A DNA stretch of 64,000 bases from Paenibacillus lautus NBRC 15380 (GTDB lineage Bacteria > Bacillota > Bacilli > Paenibacillales > Paenibacillaceae): positions 1-64,000 of the forward strand of contig NZ_BIMF01000026.1 in assembly GCF_004000945.1 (NCBI RefSeq), written 5' to 3'. Position 1 is the first letter of the stretch. Every line of letters starts with the position of its first letter. The notes beneath the pieces were generated by a model. It was not told the DNA's origin, made no database searches, and saw nothing but the letters and a program-made list of their open reading frames with translations. Below are positions 25,956-33,202 of the stretch, piece by piece. The position numbers and the translations under genes were made by a program.

Positions 25956-26708
25956 ATGTTGCAAGAAGAGGAAGTAGTAGCTGGTAAGCACTCCGTAACG
26001 GAAGCACTCAAATCAGGACGTACGATCAACAAAATATGGATTGCCGAAAATGCGCAAAAGCATCTGACCCTGCCGATCATCGCGGAAGCGAAGAAATTGG
26101 GCATTGTCATTCAGCATGTGGACAAACGCAAGCTGGATCAGATGGTTCCGGGGGTTCAGCATCAAGGCGTGGTTGCCCAAGCGGCACCCTATGCTTATGT
26201 GGAAGTGGAAGATTTGCTGAAGGTTGCGGAGGAAAAAGGCGAACCGCCTTTCCTGCTGCTTCTTGATGAGATCGAGGATCCGCACAATCTGGGTTCGATT
26301 CTCCGAACGGCAGACTGCACGGGTGCTCATGGCGTCATACTGCCTAAGCGCAGATCGGCACAAGTTACGGCAACGGTGTCCAAAACATCCGCCGGCGCAG
26401 TGGAGTATGTGCCCGTAGCCAGAGTGACCAATCTGGGCCAAACCATCGATCAGCTGAAGGAAATGGGCGTGTGGGTTGTCGGCACCGTCGTTGACGCGGT
26501 ACAGGAATTGTATGACACCGAGGTTTTTGACGGACCGGTCGCTATCGTTATCGGTAATGAGAATAAAGGGATGGGGCGTCTGATCCGTGAGAAATGCGAT
26601 GTGCTTGTGAAACTGCCGATGGCCGGAAAAATCAACTCGCTTAATGCTTCGGTTGCCGCAGGTGTCGTCATGTACGAAGTGCTTCGCCGTCGCCGCCTTC
26701 AAGGTTAG
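25956..26708 (+). CDS. rlmB: 23S rRNA (guanosine-2'-O-)-methyltransferase RlmB
   Basis: A 250-aa SpoU-type methyltransferase with a trefoil-knot SAM site. An N-terminal rRNA-binding domain (about 1-85) precedes LDEIEDPHNLGSILRTAD near 98 (motif 1 with the catalytic Asn/Arg), IVIGNENKGM near 192 and the knot segment KLPMAGKINSLNASVA near 220. ATG 25956 is 8 nt after GGAGGAG; the GTG at 25911 and ATG at 25938 lack correct spacing. It methylates the conserved G of the 23S peptidyl-transferase loop (G2251 in E. coli numbering). Confidence 0.94.
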   Translation: MLQEEEVVAGKHSVTEALKSGRTINKIWIAENAQKHLTLPIIAEAKKLGIVIQHVDKRKLDQMVPGVQHQGVVAQAAPYAYVEVEDLLKVAEEKGEPPFLLLLDEIEDPHNLGSILRTADCTGAHGVILPKRRSAQVTATVSKTSAGAVEYVPVARVTNLGQTIDQLKEMGVWVVGTVVDAVQELYDTEVFDGPVAIVIGNENKGMGRLIREKCDVLVKLPMAGKINSLNASVAAGVVMYEVLRRRRLQG

Positions 26709-26710
26709 CA

Positions 26711-27232
26711 ATGATGGCCGATTGGCGGGATGTGCTGCTGGTCGACGGTTATAATATGATCGGCGGCTGGCCATTTCTTGCGAAGCTCGCCAATAGCAGC
26801 ATGCATGAAGCGCGAGACATGCTGCTTGAGAAATTAGCGGATTACCAGGCGTATTCAGGCCTCAGAGTCGTGGTGATTTTTGACGCATACCGGGTTCCTG
26901 GATTGGGGAAATCCTACACGCAAGGCAAGGTTCAGGTGTTTTTTACGAAGGAGAAGGAAACGGCCGATGAGTGCATTGAACGGTTAGTCGGAGAGTTCAG
27001 CCACCGCCGGCGAAAAATTTATGTGGCGACCAGCGATTTAATTGAGCAGCACGTGATTTTTGCTCGGGGAGCACTCCGGCTGTCCGCCCGGGAATTGCTG
27101 AACGAAGTGGAGCAGAGCGAGCGCGAAGTGAAGCAGAAAATAACGAAAGAGCAGACCAAGAGCAGGAATACACTTGACGGGAAGCTGCCGCCGGATGTGA
27201 GACAGATGTTCGAGCGCTGGCGAAGGGAATAG
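26711..27232 (+). CDS. rae1: NYN-domain ribonuclease Rae1 (YacP)
   Basis: A 173-aa PIN-like NYN endonuclease. The start MMADWRDVLLVDGYNMIGGW has the first catalytic aspartate in LVDGYN; VVIFDAYRVPG near 56 and TSDLIEQHV near 107 hold the others. Rae1 of B. subtilis cleaves mRNA at the ribosomal A site. ATG 26711 and ATG 26714 are adjacent and cannot be told apart; there is no strong ribosome site, which fits coupling with rlmB two bases upstream. Confidence 0.92.
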   Translation: MMADWRDVLLVDGYNMIGGWPFLAKLANSSMHEARDMLLEKLADYQAYSGLRVVVIFDAYRVPGLGKSYTQGKVQVFFTKEKETADECIERLVGEFSHRRRKIYVATSDLIEQHVIFARGALRLSARELLNEVEQSEREVKQKITKEQTKSRNTLDGKLPPDVRQMFERWRRE

Positions 27233-27349
27233 TGCTGTTTTACACAATAGGGACAAAAGGTCGGCTCATTTGGAGAATGAAACGGTATATGAATCTACGA
27301 AAAAGTTTACATTAAATGTTATTATCAGTCTATTTTAGGTAGAACGTGG

Positions 27350-27378
27350 TTGACGGTCTAGTAGACATCATATATACT
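27350..27378 (+). promoter_or_regulatory. Sigma-A promoter of sigH
   Basis: TTGACG (27350-27355) and TATACT (27373-27378) are 17 bp apart, within the 204-nt rae1-sigH gap. In Bacillus sigH is transcribed by sigma-A and repressed by AbrB; the AT-rich stretch before this promoter would suit AbrB but shows no specific site. Confidence 0.75.
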
Positions 27379-27436
27379 TGTCATATATTTCAAGCGAGTG
27401 ACGGGCTACCGTGCGTTCCGGGCCGGAGGGATTCTA

Positions 27437-28081
27437 TTGAGTGTGGACCTCAAGGAAGTCATGTTGTCAGGGTATGATGTGATAAGCGATGAAGACATTG
27501 TCGAGGCGGTCCGCGAGGGTGATAGCGGGGCGCTGGAGTATTTGATCAATAAATACCGGAATTTTGTACGTGCTAAAGCCCGCTCTTATTTTCTGATTGG
27601 TGCTGACCGGGAAGATATTGTCCAGGAAGGCATGATCGGGCTGTACAAGGCAATTCGTGATTTTAAAGGGGATAAGCTGTCCTCGTTCAAGGCCTTTGCC
27701 GAGCTCTGCATTACCAGACAGATTATTACGGCAATTAAGACCGCTACGAGACAGAAGCATATTCCGCTCAATTCGTATGTCTCATTGGACAAGCCGATTT
27801 ATGATGAGGATTCGGACCGTACGCTGCTGGATGTCATTTGCGGTACTGCGGTAAGCGATCCGGAGGAACTGATCATTAATCAAGAGGAATTTGTCGGCCT
27901 GGAAGACAAGATGGCAGAGATCTTAAGCGATCTGGAACGAAAAGTCCTGATGCTCTATTTGGACGGTCGATCCTATCAAGAGATTGCGGTAGATTTAAGG
28001 CGTCATGTAAAATCGATTGACAATGCACTCCAACGGGTAAAGCGAAAGCTTGAACGTTATCTGGAAGTCAGGGATAATTAA
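27437..28081 (+). CDS. sigH: RNA polymerase sporulation sigma factor SigH
   Basis: A 214-aa sigma-70 factor for transition-state and early sporulation genes. Region 2 has YLINKYRNFVRAKARSYFL and ADREDIVQEGMIGLYKAIRD, nearly identical to B. subtilis SigH; region 4 has LYLDGRSYQEIAVDLRRH. Frame openness reaches GTG 27398, but GGAGGG at 27425-27430 sets TTG 27437 as start (6-nt spacing); GTG 27443 is the alternative. A terminator follows at 28106. Confidence 0.94.
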   Translation: MSVDLKEVMLSGYDVISDEDIVEAVREGDSGALEYLINKYRNFVRAKARSYFLIGADREDIVQEGMIGLYKAIRDFKGDKLSSFKAFAELCITRQIITAIKTATRQKHIPLNSYVSLDKPIYDEDSDRTLLDVICGTAVSDPEELIINQEEFVGLEDKMAEILSDLERKVLMLYLDGRSYQEIAVDLRRHVKSIDNALQRVKRKLERYLEVRDN

Positions 28082-28105
28082 TAGCAAGTGTCGGATAAGA
28101 AGCAG

Positions 28106-28129
28106 AAGGCTCAATCAGAGCCTTTTTTT
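28106..28129 (+). terminator. Terminator of sigH
   Basis: AAGGCTC (28106-28112) pairs with GAGCCTT (28118-28124), then a T run. It lies 24 nt after the sigH stop. Confidence 0.85.
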
Positions 28130-28335
28130 AATTGCCTGATCGTTTTTAAATCAGAATGGCCGGCGAAGGATCTGCGTATCCTTTGTCGTTATTATCATTT
28201 ATTGGCAGATAGGATAGGACGATATTCAAAGATGTCCATTTTCGCAAAACGCAAAATGTGTAATATTTGGTGTTTCATCTGTTAGAAGATTGAACATACT
28301 GGATATAGACTAAATGCTATGCAGGATGGACAAAG
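28130..28335 (+). other. Gap between two terminators, possible small RNA
   Basis: Between the sigH terminator and a second intrinsic terminator at 28336 lie 206 nt without a credible gene. A second terminator without a gene before it suggests either a short independent transcript or a read-through backup. A TAATAT box is at 28261-28266, but I find no matching -35. Confidence 0.25.
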
Positions 28336-28358
28336 ACTGTGAAACGCCACAGTTTTTT
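28336..28358 (+). terminator. Second, gene-less intrinsic terminator
   Basis: ACTGTG (28336-28341) pairs with CACAGT (28348-28353) and runs into six T. No open frame with a ribosome site ends before it. Confidence 0.65.
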
Positions 28359-28449
28359 ACAGCGAGTTGTTTACAATATTCCGGGGACTCATTCCCTGGT
28401 TTAGCTGGCAATGGCATTTATTGCAGCCCGCAATCAGAGAGAAAAAGGC

Positions 28450-28478
28450 TTGAAATGGCGCTATCCTTGTGATAAAGT
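28450..28478 (+). promoter_or_regulatory. Candidate promoter of rpmG-secE-nusG
   Basis: TTGAAA (28450-28455) and TAAAGT (28473-28478) are 17 bp apart, the best match in the gap before rpmG. The -10 box is only a partial match. Confidence 0.45.
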
Positions 28479-28654
28479 GTTTTAGGTAGGCCTAAATTCG
28501 CGTGTTTTATGAATGGATCGTTGTTACAGCTTTTGGAACAACGGTTTTATTCATCTCGCAGAAATAACCGGGTTTCGATGAGAACAAGGTTGTTTCTACT
28601 AGGATCAATATCGATTCTTCTGACAAAGAAGGACGTCTTCGGGAGGTGCACATC

Positions 28655-28804
28655 ATGCGGGTAATTATCACTTTGGCTTGTACAAGCTGCAAACAAAGAA
28701 ACTACACAACCACCAAAAACAAGCGAAATCACCCCGACCGCATGGAGATGAAGAAATTTTGCAAGTTCTGTAACGAGCAAACTCCTCATCGCGAAACCAG
28801 ATAG
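28655..28804 (+). CDS. rpmG: 50S ribosomal protein L33
   Basis: A 49-aa ribosomal protein, MRVIITLACTSC at its start. It is the zinc-binding form: CTSC (9-12) and CKFC (36-39) give four cysteines. ATG 28655 follows GGGAGGTG. It heads the secE-nusG operon as rpmGB does in Bacillus. Confidence 0.93.
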   Translation: MRVIITLACTSCKQRNYTTTKNKRNHPDRMEMKKFCKFCNEQTPHRETR

Positions 28805-28828
28805 TTTTCTTTTGGAGGTGTAGTCGGC

Positions 28829-29020
28829 GTGAAACGTGGTTTCAAGTCTCTGTTTTCCTTTTTCTCTGAAAGCTGGGCGGAACTTAAAAAAGTTCGCTGG
28901 CCTAATCGTAAAGAACTGACGAACTATACTTTAATTGTTCTCGGCACCATTGTGTTTGTCACGATTTATTTTTGGGTTGTAGACATCGGTATTTCCGCTG
29001 TGATCGAAGCGATAATTTAG
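28829..29020 (+). CDS. secE: Preprotein translocase subunit SecE
   Basis: A 63-aa single-pass membrane protein that clamps SecY. The amphipathic helix with ELKKVRWPNRKEL (19-31) precedes one hydrophobic segment (about 34-56), the minimal bacterial form. It starts at GTG 28829 after TTTGGAGGTG. It is co-transcribed with nusG, the near-universal arrangement. Confidence 0.94.
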   Translation: MKRGFKSLFSFFSESWAELKKVRWPNRKELTNYTLIVLGTIVFVTIYFWVVDIGISAVIEAII

Positions 29021-29041
29021 AAGGGTCCCAGGTGGCTTGAT

Positions 29042-29575
29042 ATGGAAAAAAGATGGTACGTAGTTCATACCTACTCTGGGTATGAGAATAAAGTCAAAGC
29101 CAATTTGGAAAAACGTGTCGAGTCCATGGGCATGGAGGACAAAATATTCCGCGTTCTTGTTCCGATGGAAGAAGAAATCGTAAACAAAGACGGTAAGAAA
29201 AAAACCGTCATGCGTAAAGTTTACCCGGGATATGTCTTGGTCGAAATGATTCAGACCGATGATTCTTGGTATGTTGTCCGCAATACACCAGGAGTGACCG
29301 GTTTTGTTGGTTCGACAGGGTCCGGTTCTAAACCGACGCCTTTGCTTCCAGAAGAAGTAGAACAGATTCTGAAGCATATGGGCATGGAAGAGCCGAAACC
29401 GAAGATCGAATTCGACATCAAGGAATCCGTTCGTATCAAGGTTGGTCCTTTTGCGAATTTTGTGGGCTCCGTGGAAGAGATTTTGGCTGAAAAGAGCAAG
29501 TTGAAAGTTCACGTCAACATGTTTGGACGGGAAACCCCGCTGGAGTTGGATTATACTCAAGTGGAGAAGATCTAA
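29042..29575 (+). CDS. nusG: Transcription termination/antitermination factor NusG
   Basis: A 177-aa protein with an N-terminal NGN domain that binds RNA polymerase (RWYVVHTYSGYENKVK at 4-19; YPGYVLVEM near 61) and a C-terminal KOW domain (VRIKVGPFANFVGSVEEI near 127). The linker is normal in length. It modulates pausing and links transcription to translation. Start ATG 29042 follows AGGTGG. Confidence 0.95.
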   Translation: MEKRWYVVHTYSGYENKVKANLEKRVESMGMEDKIFRVLVPMEEEIVNKDGKKKTVMRKVYPGYVLVEMIQTDDSWYVVRNTPGVTGFVGSTGSGSKPTPLLPEEVEQILKHMGMEEPKPKIEFDIKESVRIKVGPFANFVGSVEEILAEKSKLKVHVNMFGRETPLELDYTQVEKI

Positions 29576-29646
29576 TTCTTCAGGTTTCTTGTGGGAGGGC
29601 GTATCAAAGCGTCCGCTACCACTATTGATGCAAGGAGGTGTCAACC

Positions 29647-30072
29647 ATGGCTAAGAAAGTTATCAAGATTGTGAAACTGCAAATTCCTGCAGGTAAAGCG
29701 AATCCGGCTCCTCCAGTAGGTCCTGCATTGGGTCAAGCGGGTGTCAACATCATGGCATTCTGTAAAGAGTTCAACGCACGTACTGCTGATCAAGCTGGTC
29801 TGATCATTCCGGTTGAAATTTCGGTGTTTGAAGATCGTTCCTTTACATTCATCACTAAAACTCCACCGGCTGCTGTTCTGCTTCGTGTGGCTGCTAAGAT
29901 CGAAAAAGGATCCGGCGAGCCTAACAAGAAGAAAGTGGCTACCGTTAAGCGTGACGCTGTTCGTCAAATCGCTGAAACAAAAATGCCTGACCTGAACGCT
30001 GCATCTGTTGAAGCTGCAATGAAGATGGTAGAAGGTACTGCCCGTAGTATGGGTATCACAATCGAAGACTAA
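29647..30072 (+). CDS. rplK: 50S ribosomal protein L11
   Basis: A 141-aa protein of the GTPase-associated centre. The N-terminal domain carries the proline-rich IPAGKANPAPPVGPALGQ (about 12-29), target region of thiopeptides; the C-terminal domain binds 23S rRNA. AAGGAGGTG at 29632-29640 sets ATG 29647; the GTG at 29638 overlaps that site and is rejected. Followed by rplA. Confidence 0.96.
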   Translation: MAKKVIKIVKLQIPAGKANPAPPVGPALGQAGVNIMAFCKEFNARTADQAGLIIPVEISVFEDRSFTFITKTPPAAVLLRVAAKIEKGSGEPNKKKVATVKRDAVRQIAETKMPDLNAASVEAAMKMVEGTARSMGITIED

Positions 30073-30152
30073 TTGTCTTTCGATTGAAACCGGACTAGGT
30101 TCGGATTATGTGGGAGGAATTTCCGCTAACACCACAAAGGAGGAAAACAAAC

Positions 30153-30845
30153 ATGGCTAAACACGGTAAGAAATACGTTGAAGCTGCGAAGCTGATTGAC
30201 AGCGAAGCAACTTATGAGCCTTTGGAAGCTGTAGAGCTTGTGAAGAAGGCTGCAACTGCCAAATTCGACGAAACTGTTGAAGCGGCTGTACGTTTGGGTG
30301 TAGACCCACGTAAACAAGACCAGGCTGTTCGTGGTGTTGTTGTCTTGCCTCACGGCACAGGTAAAACACAACGCGTTCTGGTATTTGCAAAAGGTGAAAA
30401 AGCGAAAGAGGCAGAAGCTGCTGGCGCTGATTTTGTTGGCGATCAAGACATGATCAACAAAATTCAACAAGGCTGGTTCGAGTTCGATGTCTGCGTAGCT
30501 ACACCTGATATGATGAGTGAAGTCGGTAAACTTGGCCGTCTGCTCGGTGGTAAAGGCCTGATGCCTAACCCTAAAGCTGGTACGGTTACATTCGATGTTG
30601 CTAAGGCTGTTCAAGAAATCAAAGCCGGTAAAATCGAGTACCGTCTGGACAAAGCAGGTCAAATTCACGCGCCAATCGGCAAAGTGTCTTTCGATGCAGC
30701 TCAATTGAATGAGAACCTCAAAGCTCTCATCGATGCATTGAATCGTGCGAAACCAGCTGCTGCTAAAGGTGTATACCTGAAAGGTATTGCTGTTTCCTCG
30801 ACAATGGGACCAAGCGCTCGCGTGAACACAACCGTTTACAGATAA
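30153..30845 (+). CDS. rplA: 50S ribosomal protein L1
   Basis: A 230-aa two-domain protein of the L1 stalk. GRLLGGKGLMPNPKAGTVT near 126-144 is the family signature. The frame extends upstream to 30108, but AAAGGAGG at 30136-30143 and the MAKHGKKYVEA start mark ATG 30153. It is the last gene before the L10 leader. Confidence 0.96.
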   Translation: MAKHGKKYVEAAKLIDSEATYEPLEAVELVKKAATAKFDETVEAAVRLGVDPRKQDQAVRGVVVLPHGTGKTQRVLVFAKGEKAKEAEAAGADFVGDQDMINKIQQGWFEFDVCVATPDMMSEVGKLGRLLGGKGLMPNPKAGTVTFDVAKAVQEIKAGKIEYRLDKAGQIHAPIGKVSFDAAQLNENLKALIDALNRAKPAAAKGVYLKGIAVSSTMGPSARVNTTVYR

Positions 30846-30853
30846 TATTACCA

Positions 30854-30883
30854 TTGACTTTGGTCAATGAGGTTTGATATTAT
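30854..30883 (+). promoter_or_regulatory. Promoter of rplJ-rplL
   Basis: TTGACT (30854-30859) and TATTAT (30878-30883) are 18 bp apart, just after the rplA stop and directly before the L10 leader. The overlapping ATTGAC/GTCAAT hairpin at 30853-30868 is part of it. Confidence 0.6.
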
Positions 30884-30892
30884 GTAACAGTT

Positions 30893-31066
30893 GTGAGTCT
30901 TCGAGACTGACCCTTAAAGTTGAATATGCTTACCGTAGACAGTAGGTGCCCTAAGCAGGCTTAATTTCCTACCGAGGTGTTATGATAGAACGTCAACAAT
31001 TTGTCCGGTTACACCGGCCAAATGATGATTCATCAGGCCTTCGTGATTCTACGGAGGCTTTTTTAG
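30893..31066 (+). ncRNA. Ribosomal protein L10 leader
   Basis: A structured 5' leader bound by the L10-L12 complex, giving feedback control of rplJ-rplL. Visible parts: hairpin GTCT-TCG-AGAC (from 30898), the conserved GTAGGTG...TTAATTTCCTACCGAGGT block (GTAGG 30942-30946 with CCTAC 30968-30972), a CCGG hairpin near 31015, and a terminator. This matches the known Firmicutes L10 leader. Ends are approximate. Confidence 0.88.
31037..31064 (+). terminator. Attenuator of the L10 leader
   Basis: GCCTTCGT (31037-31044) pairs with ACGGAGGC (31051-31058), one T-G, followed by six T. It lies before rplJ and so acts as an attenuator. Confidence 0.85.
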
Positions 31067-31131
31067 TGCCCGTAGGAAGAGTGGAGAGCTTGGTGCTCTT
31101 ACGCTACTAATACAACCAGGAGGTGTAATCA

Positions 31132-31635
31132 TTGGCAAACGCAAAAGTGATTCAAGCGAAACAAGAAGCGGTTGATGTCGTTGCTGCTAAGCTGCGCGAA
31201 AGCGTATCGACAGTAGTTGCTGACTATCGCGGACTGAACGTTGCGCAAGTAACTGAACTTCGTAAACAGCTTCGTGAAGCTGGCGTCGAGTTCCAAGTAC
31301 TGAAAAACACGCTGCTTCGCCGTGCAACTGCGGCAGCAGAGCTGACTGATCTGGACGAAGTCTTGACTGGTCCAACAGCTGTTGCATTTGGTACCAATGA
31401 CGCTGTCGCTCCAGCAAAAATCCTCAACGATTTTGCTAAGAAAAACGACGCGTTGAAATTGAAAGGCGGCGTAGTAGAAGGCCGTGTAATCGGAGAGAGC
31501 GAAATTAAAGCTCTGGCAGAACTTCCGTCCCGCGAAGGTCTCCTCTCCATGCTCCTCAGCGTGCTTCAAGCTCCAGTGCGGAACTTCGCGCTTGCAGTTA
31601 AGGCTGTTGCTGAGAAGGAAGAACAAGGCGCATAA
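31132..31635 (+). CDS. rplJ: 50S ribosomal protein L10
   Basis: A 167-aa stalk base protein that holds the L7/L12 dimers and binds its own mRNA leader. N-terminal rRNA-binding part includes YRGLNVAQVTELR near 31-43; the C-terminal helix (about 135-167) docks L12. It starts at TTG 31132, 6 nt after CCAGGAGGTG; no ATG fits. The TTG may lower its output relative to rplL, which is needed in excess. Confidence 0.95.
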   Translation: MANAKVIQAKQEAVDVVAAKLRESVSTVVADYRGLNVAQVTELRKQLREAGVEFQVLKNTLLRRATAAAELTDLDEVLTGPTAVAFGTNDAVAPAKILNDFAKKNDALKLKGGVVEGRVIGESEIKALAELPSREGLLSMLLSVLQAPVRNFALAVKAVAEKEEQGA

Positions 31636-31702
31636 GCTATGTCTTGCTGAAGCTGTGTAACAACAACTATAAAATCTTAATAATAAATGGAGGTTCAACC
31701 CA

Positions 31703-32065
31703 ATGAGCAAAGAGCAAATCTTGGAAGCAATTAAAGGTATGTCCGTTCTGGAACTGAACGATCTCGTAAAAGCAATCGAAGAAGAATTTGGTGTAACTGC
31801 TGCAGCTCCAGTAGCTGTTGTAGGTGGCGCTGGTGCAGCTGAAGCTGCTGAGCAATCCGAATTTGACGTAATCCTGACTAGCGCAGGCGCGTCCAAAATC
31901 AACGTAATCAAAGTGGTTCGCGAAATCACAGGTCTTGGCTTGAAAGAAGCAAAAGAACTGGTTGACAACGCTCCAAAACCATTGAAAGAAAAAGTAGCTA
32001 AAGAAGAAGCAGAAGCTGTTAAAGCTAAATTGGAAGAAGCAGGCGCATCCGTAGAAGTTAAGTAA
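31703..32065 (+). CDS. rplL: 50S ribosomal protein L7/L12
   Basis: A 120-aa acidic stalk protein: N-terminal dimerisation helices, an alanine-rich hinge (about 38-52) and a C-terminal factor-binding domain with EKTGLGLKEAK-like KVVREITGLGLKEAKELV near 72-89. It recruits EF-Tu and EF-G. It has ATG and GGAGG, unlike rplJ, as fits its higher copy number. A strong terminator follows. Confidence 0.96.
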   Translation: MSKEQILEAIKGMSVLELNDLVKAIEEEFGVTAAAPVAVVGGAGAAEAAEQSEFDVILTSAGASKINVIKVVREITGLGLKEAKELVDNAPKPLKEKVAKEEAEAVKAKLEEAGASVEVK

Positions 32066-32096
32066 TTAGCTTCTTGAGATTCACGCAGCAAGAATC

Positions 32097-32131
32097 AAAC
32101 CCCTTGAATATTTGTTCAAGGGGTTTGTTAT
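32097..32131 (+). terminator. Terminator of rplJ-rplL
   Basis: AAACCCCTTGAA (32097-32108) pairs perfectly with TTCAAGGGGTTT (32115-32126). The following tract is only moderately T-rich, so some read-through into the next gene is possible. Confidence 0.8.
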
Positions 32132-32248
32132 TGTGGCGGGGAGATCACGGGGTACTGATTCTCCGGAAGAAAGGTTATACTGGGGATAAGAGCGCTTAAG
32201 AGCGAAATAGCTTAGGCGGGCAGACTTTGATTCAAGACGGAGGAAATG

Positions 32249-32854
32249 ATGCCGAATCAACATTATTACTCGAACCAGCCGGAAATTGCTCATGACCGTA
32301 AGGAGTTAAAGACGGAGCTTCGGGGGCAGACTTTCAACTTTATCAGTGACGCGGGCGTATTCTCTAAGAGCGGCGTGGATTATGGCAGCAAGGTGTTAAT
32401 AGAGGCAATGAACTTTAACCAGCATGCTGAAGTGTTGGATGTAGGCTGCGGATATGGTCCGATCGGTCTGTCGGCGGCAAGAATGGCTGCGCAAGGCCAT
32501 GTGACCATGATCGACATCAATAGCCGTGCTGTCGAATTAGCCAAGGAGAATGCGAAACGTAACGGTATATCCAATGTGACCATTGTGGAGAGCGATTTGT
32601 TTGCTGCGGTGCAGGGTCAGCAATTTGACGTGGTTCTAACCAATCCGCCGATTCGTGCCGGGAAAGAGACGGTACATGCCATATTCGAAGAATCGTGGAA
32701 GCATTTGCGCGAGGATGGGCAGCTGTGGGTTGTGATTCAGAAGAAGCAAGGCGCGCCTTCAGCGAAAGCGAAACTGGAGAGTTTATTTCATCAGGTAGAG
32801 GAAGTAACGAAGGATAAAGGATACCGGATATTTAAAGCGACGAAATCTTCTTAA
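32249..32854 (+). CDS. Class I SAM-dependent methyltransferase, RsmC-like (YbxB)
   Basis: A 201-aa Rossmann methyltransferase. Motif I VLDVGCGYGPIGLSAA is near 62-77 and the NPPI catalytic motif in VVLTNPPIRAGKE near 129-141, which marks N-methylation of a base amine, as in the rRNA guanine methyltransferase RsmC. B. subtilis ybxB holds the same place between rplL and rpoB. GGAGG at 32239-32243 favours ATG 32249 over the ATG 3 nt earlier. rRNA as substrate is inference. Confidence 0.88.
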   Translation: MPNQHYYSNQPEIAHDRKELKTELRGQTFNFISDAGVFSKSGVDYGSKVLIEAMNFNQHAEVLDVGCGYGPIGLSAARMAAQGHVTMIDINSRAVELAKENAKRNGISNVTIVESDLFAAVQGQQFDVVLTNPPIRAGKETVHAIFEESWKHLREDGQLWVVIQKKQGAPSAKAKLESLFHQVEEVTKDKGYRIFKATKSS

Positions 32855-32872
32855 AATAGTTCGACTAGGCTG

Positions 32873-32901
32873 TTGACTTGGGTATGCTGGTATGGTATTA
32901 T
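32873..32901 (+). promoter_or_regulatory. Promoter of rpoB-rpoC
   Basis: TTGACT (32873-32878) and TATTAT (32896-32901) are 17 bp apart, directly after the methyltransferase gene. Confidence 0.75.
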
Positions 32902-33202
32902 TATAAAATGTCAGTATTAGGATGGTCTCTTTGTCTTTAGTTGACTGAAATGTCAAGACTTAATGTGTGGAAAGATGCATAAAGTCGATCATATTGACGT
33001 ATAATATGTACATTTTGGGCAAATCTACAGGATATGAGATGATTATCATAACCATGGATAAGCTGCTCTTTTTTCGAAAAGGTATTCGATAAGGGCTTTT
33101 CTCTATTTATGGGAGTGTCCTCTGTATGTTCCATTATAGTGTTACAAACAGAGGTTCGCAATGAAATTTTTAAAGTGAGTAGACATGAGGGGTGAGTTTA
33201 AG
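32902..33202 (+). other. Long rpoB leader, no gene
   Basis: About 300 nt separate the promoter from rpoB. A TTGAC/GTCAA hairpin (32941-32955) is visible, and a TATAAT (33000-33005) without a convincing -35. No terminator is seen, so an attenuator is not evident; the length would allow a structured leader. Confidence 0.35.

Noticed and set aside
28088..28285. 65-codon + frame after sigH
   Set aside because: It runs straight through the sigH terminator hairpin and has no ribosome site.
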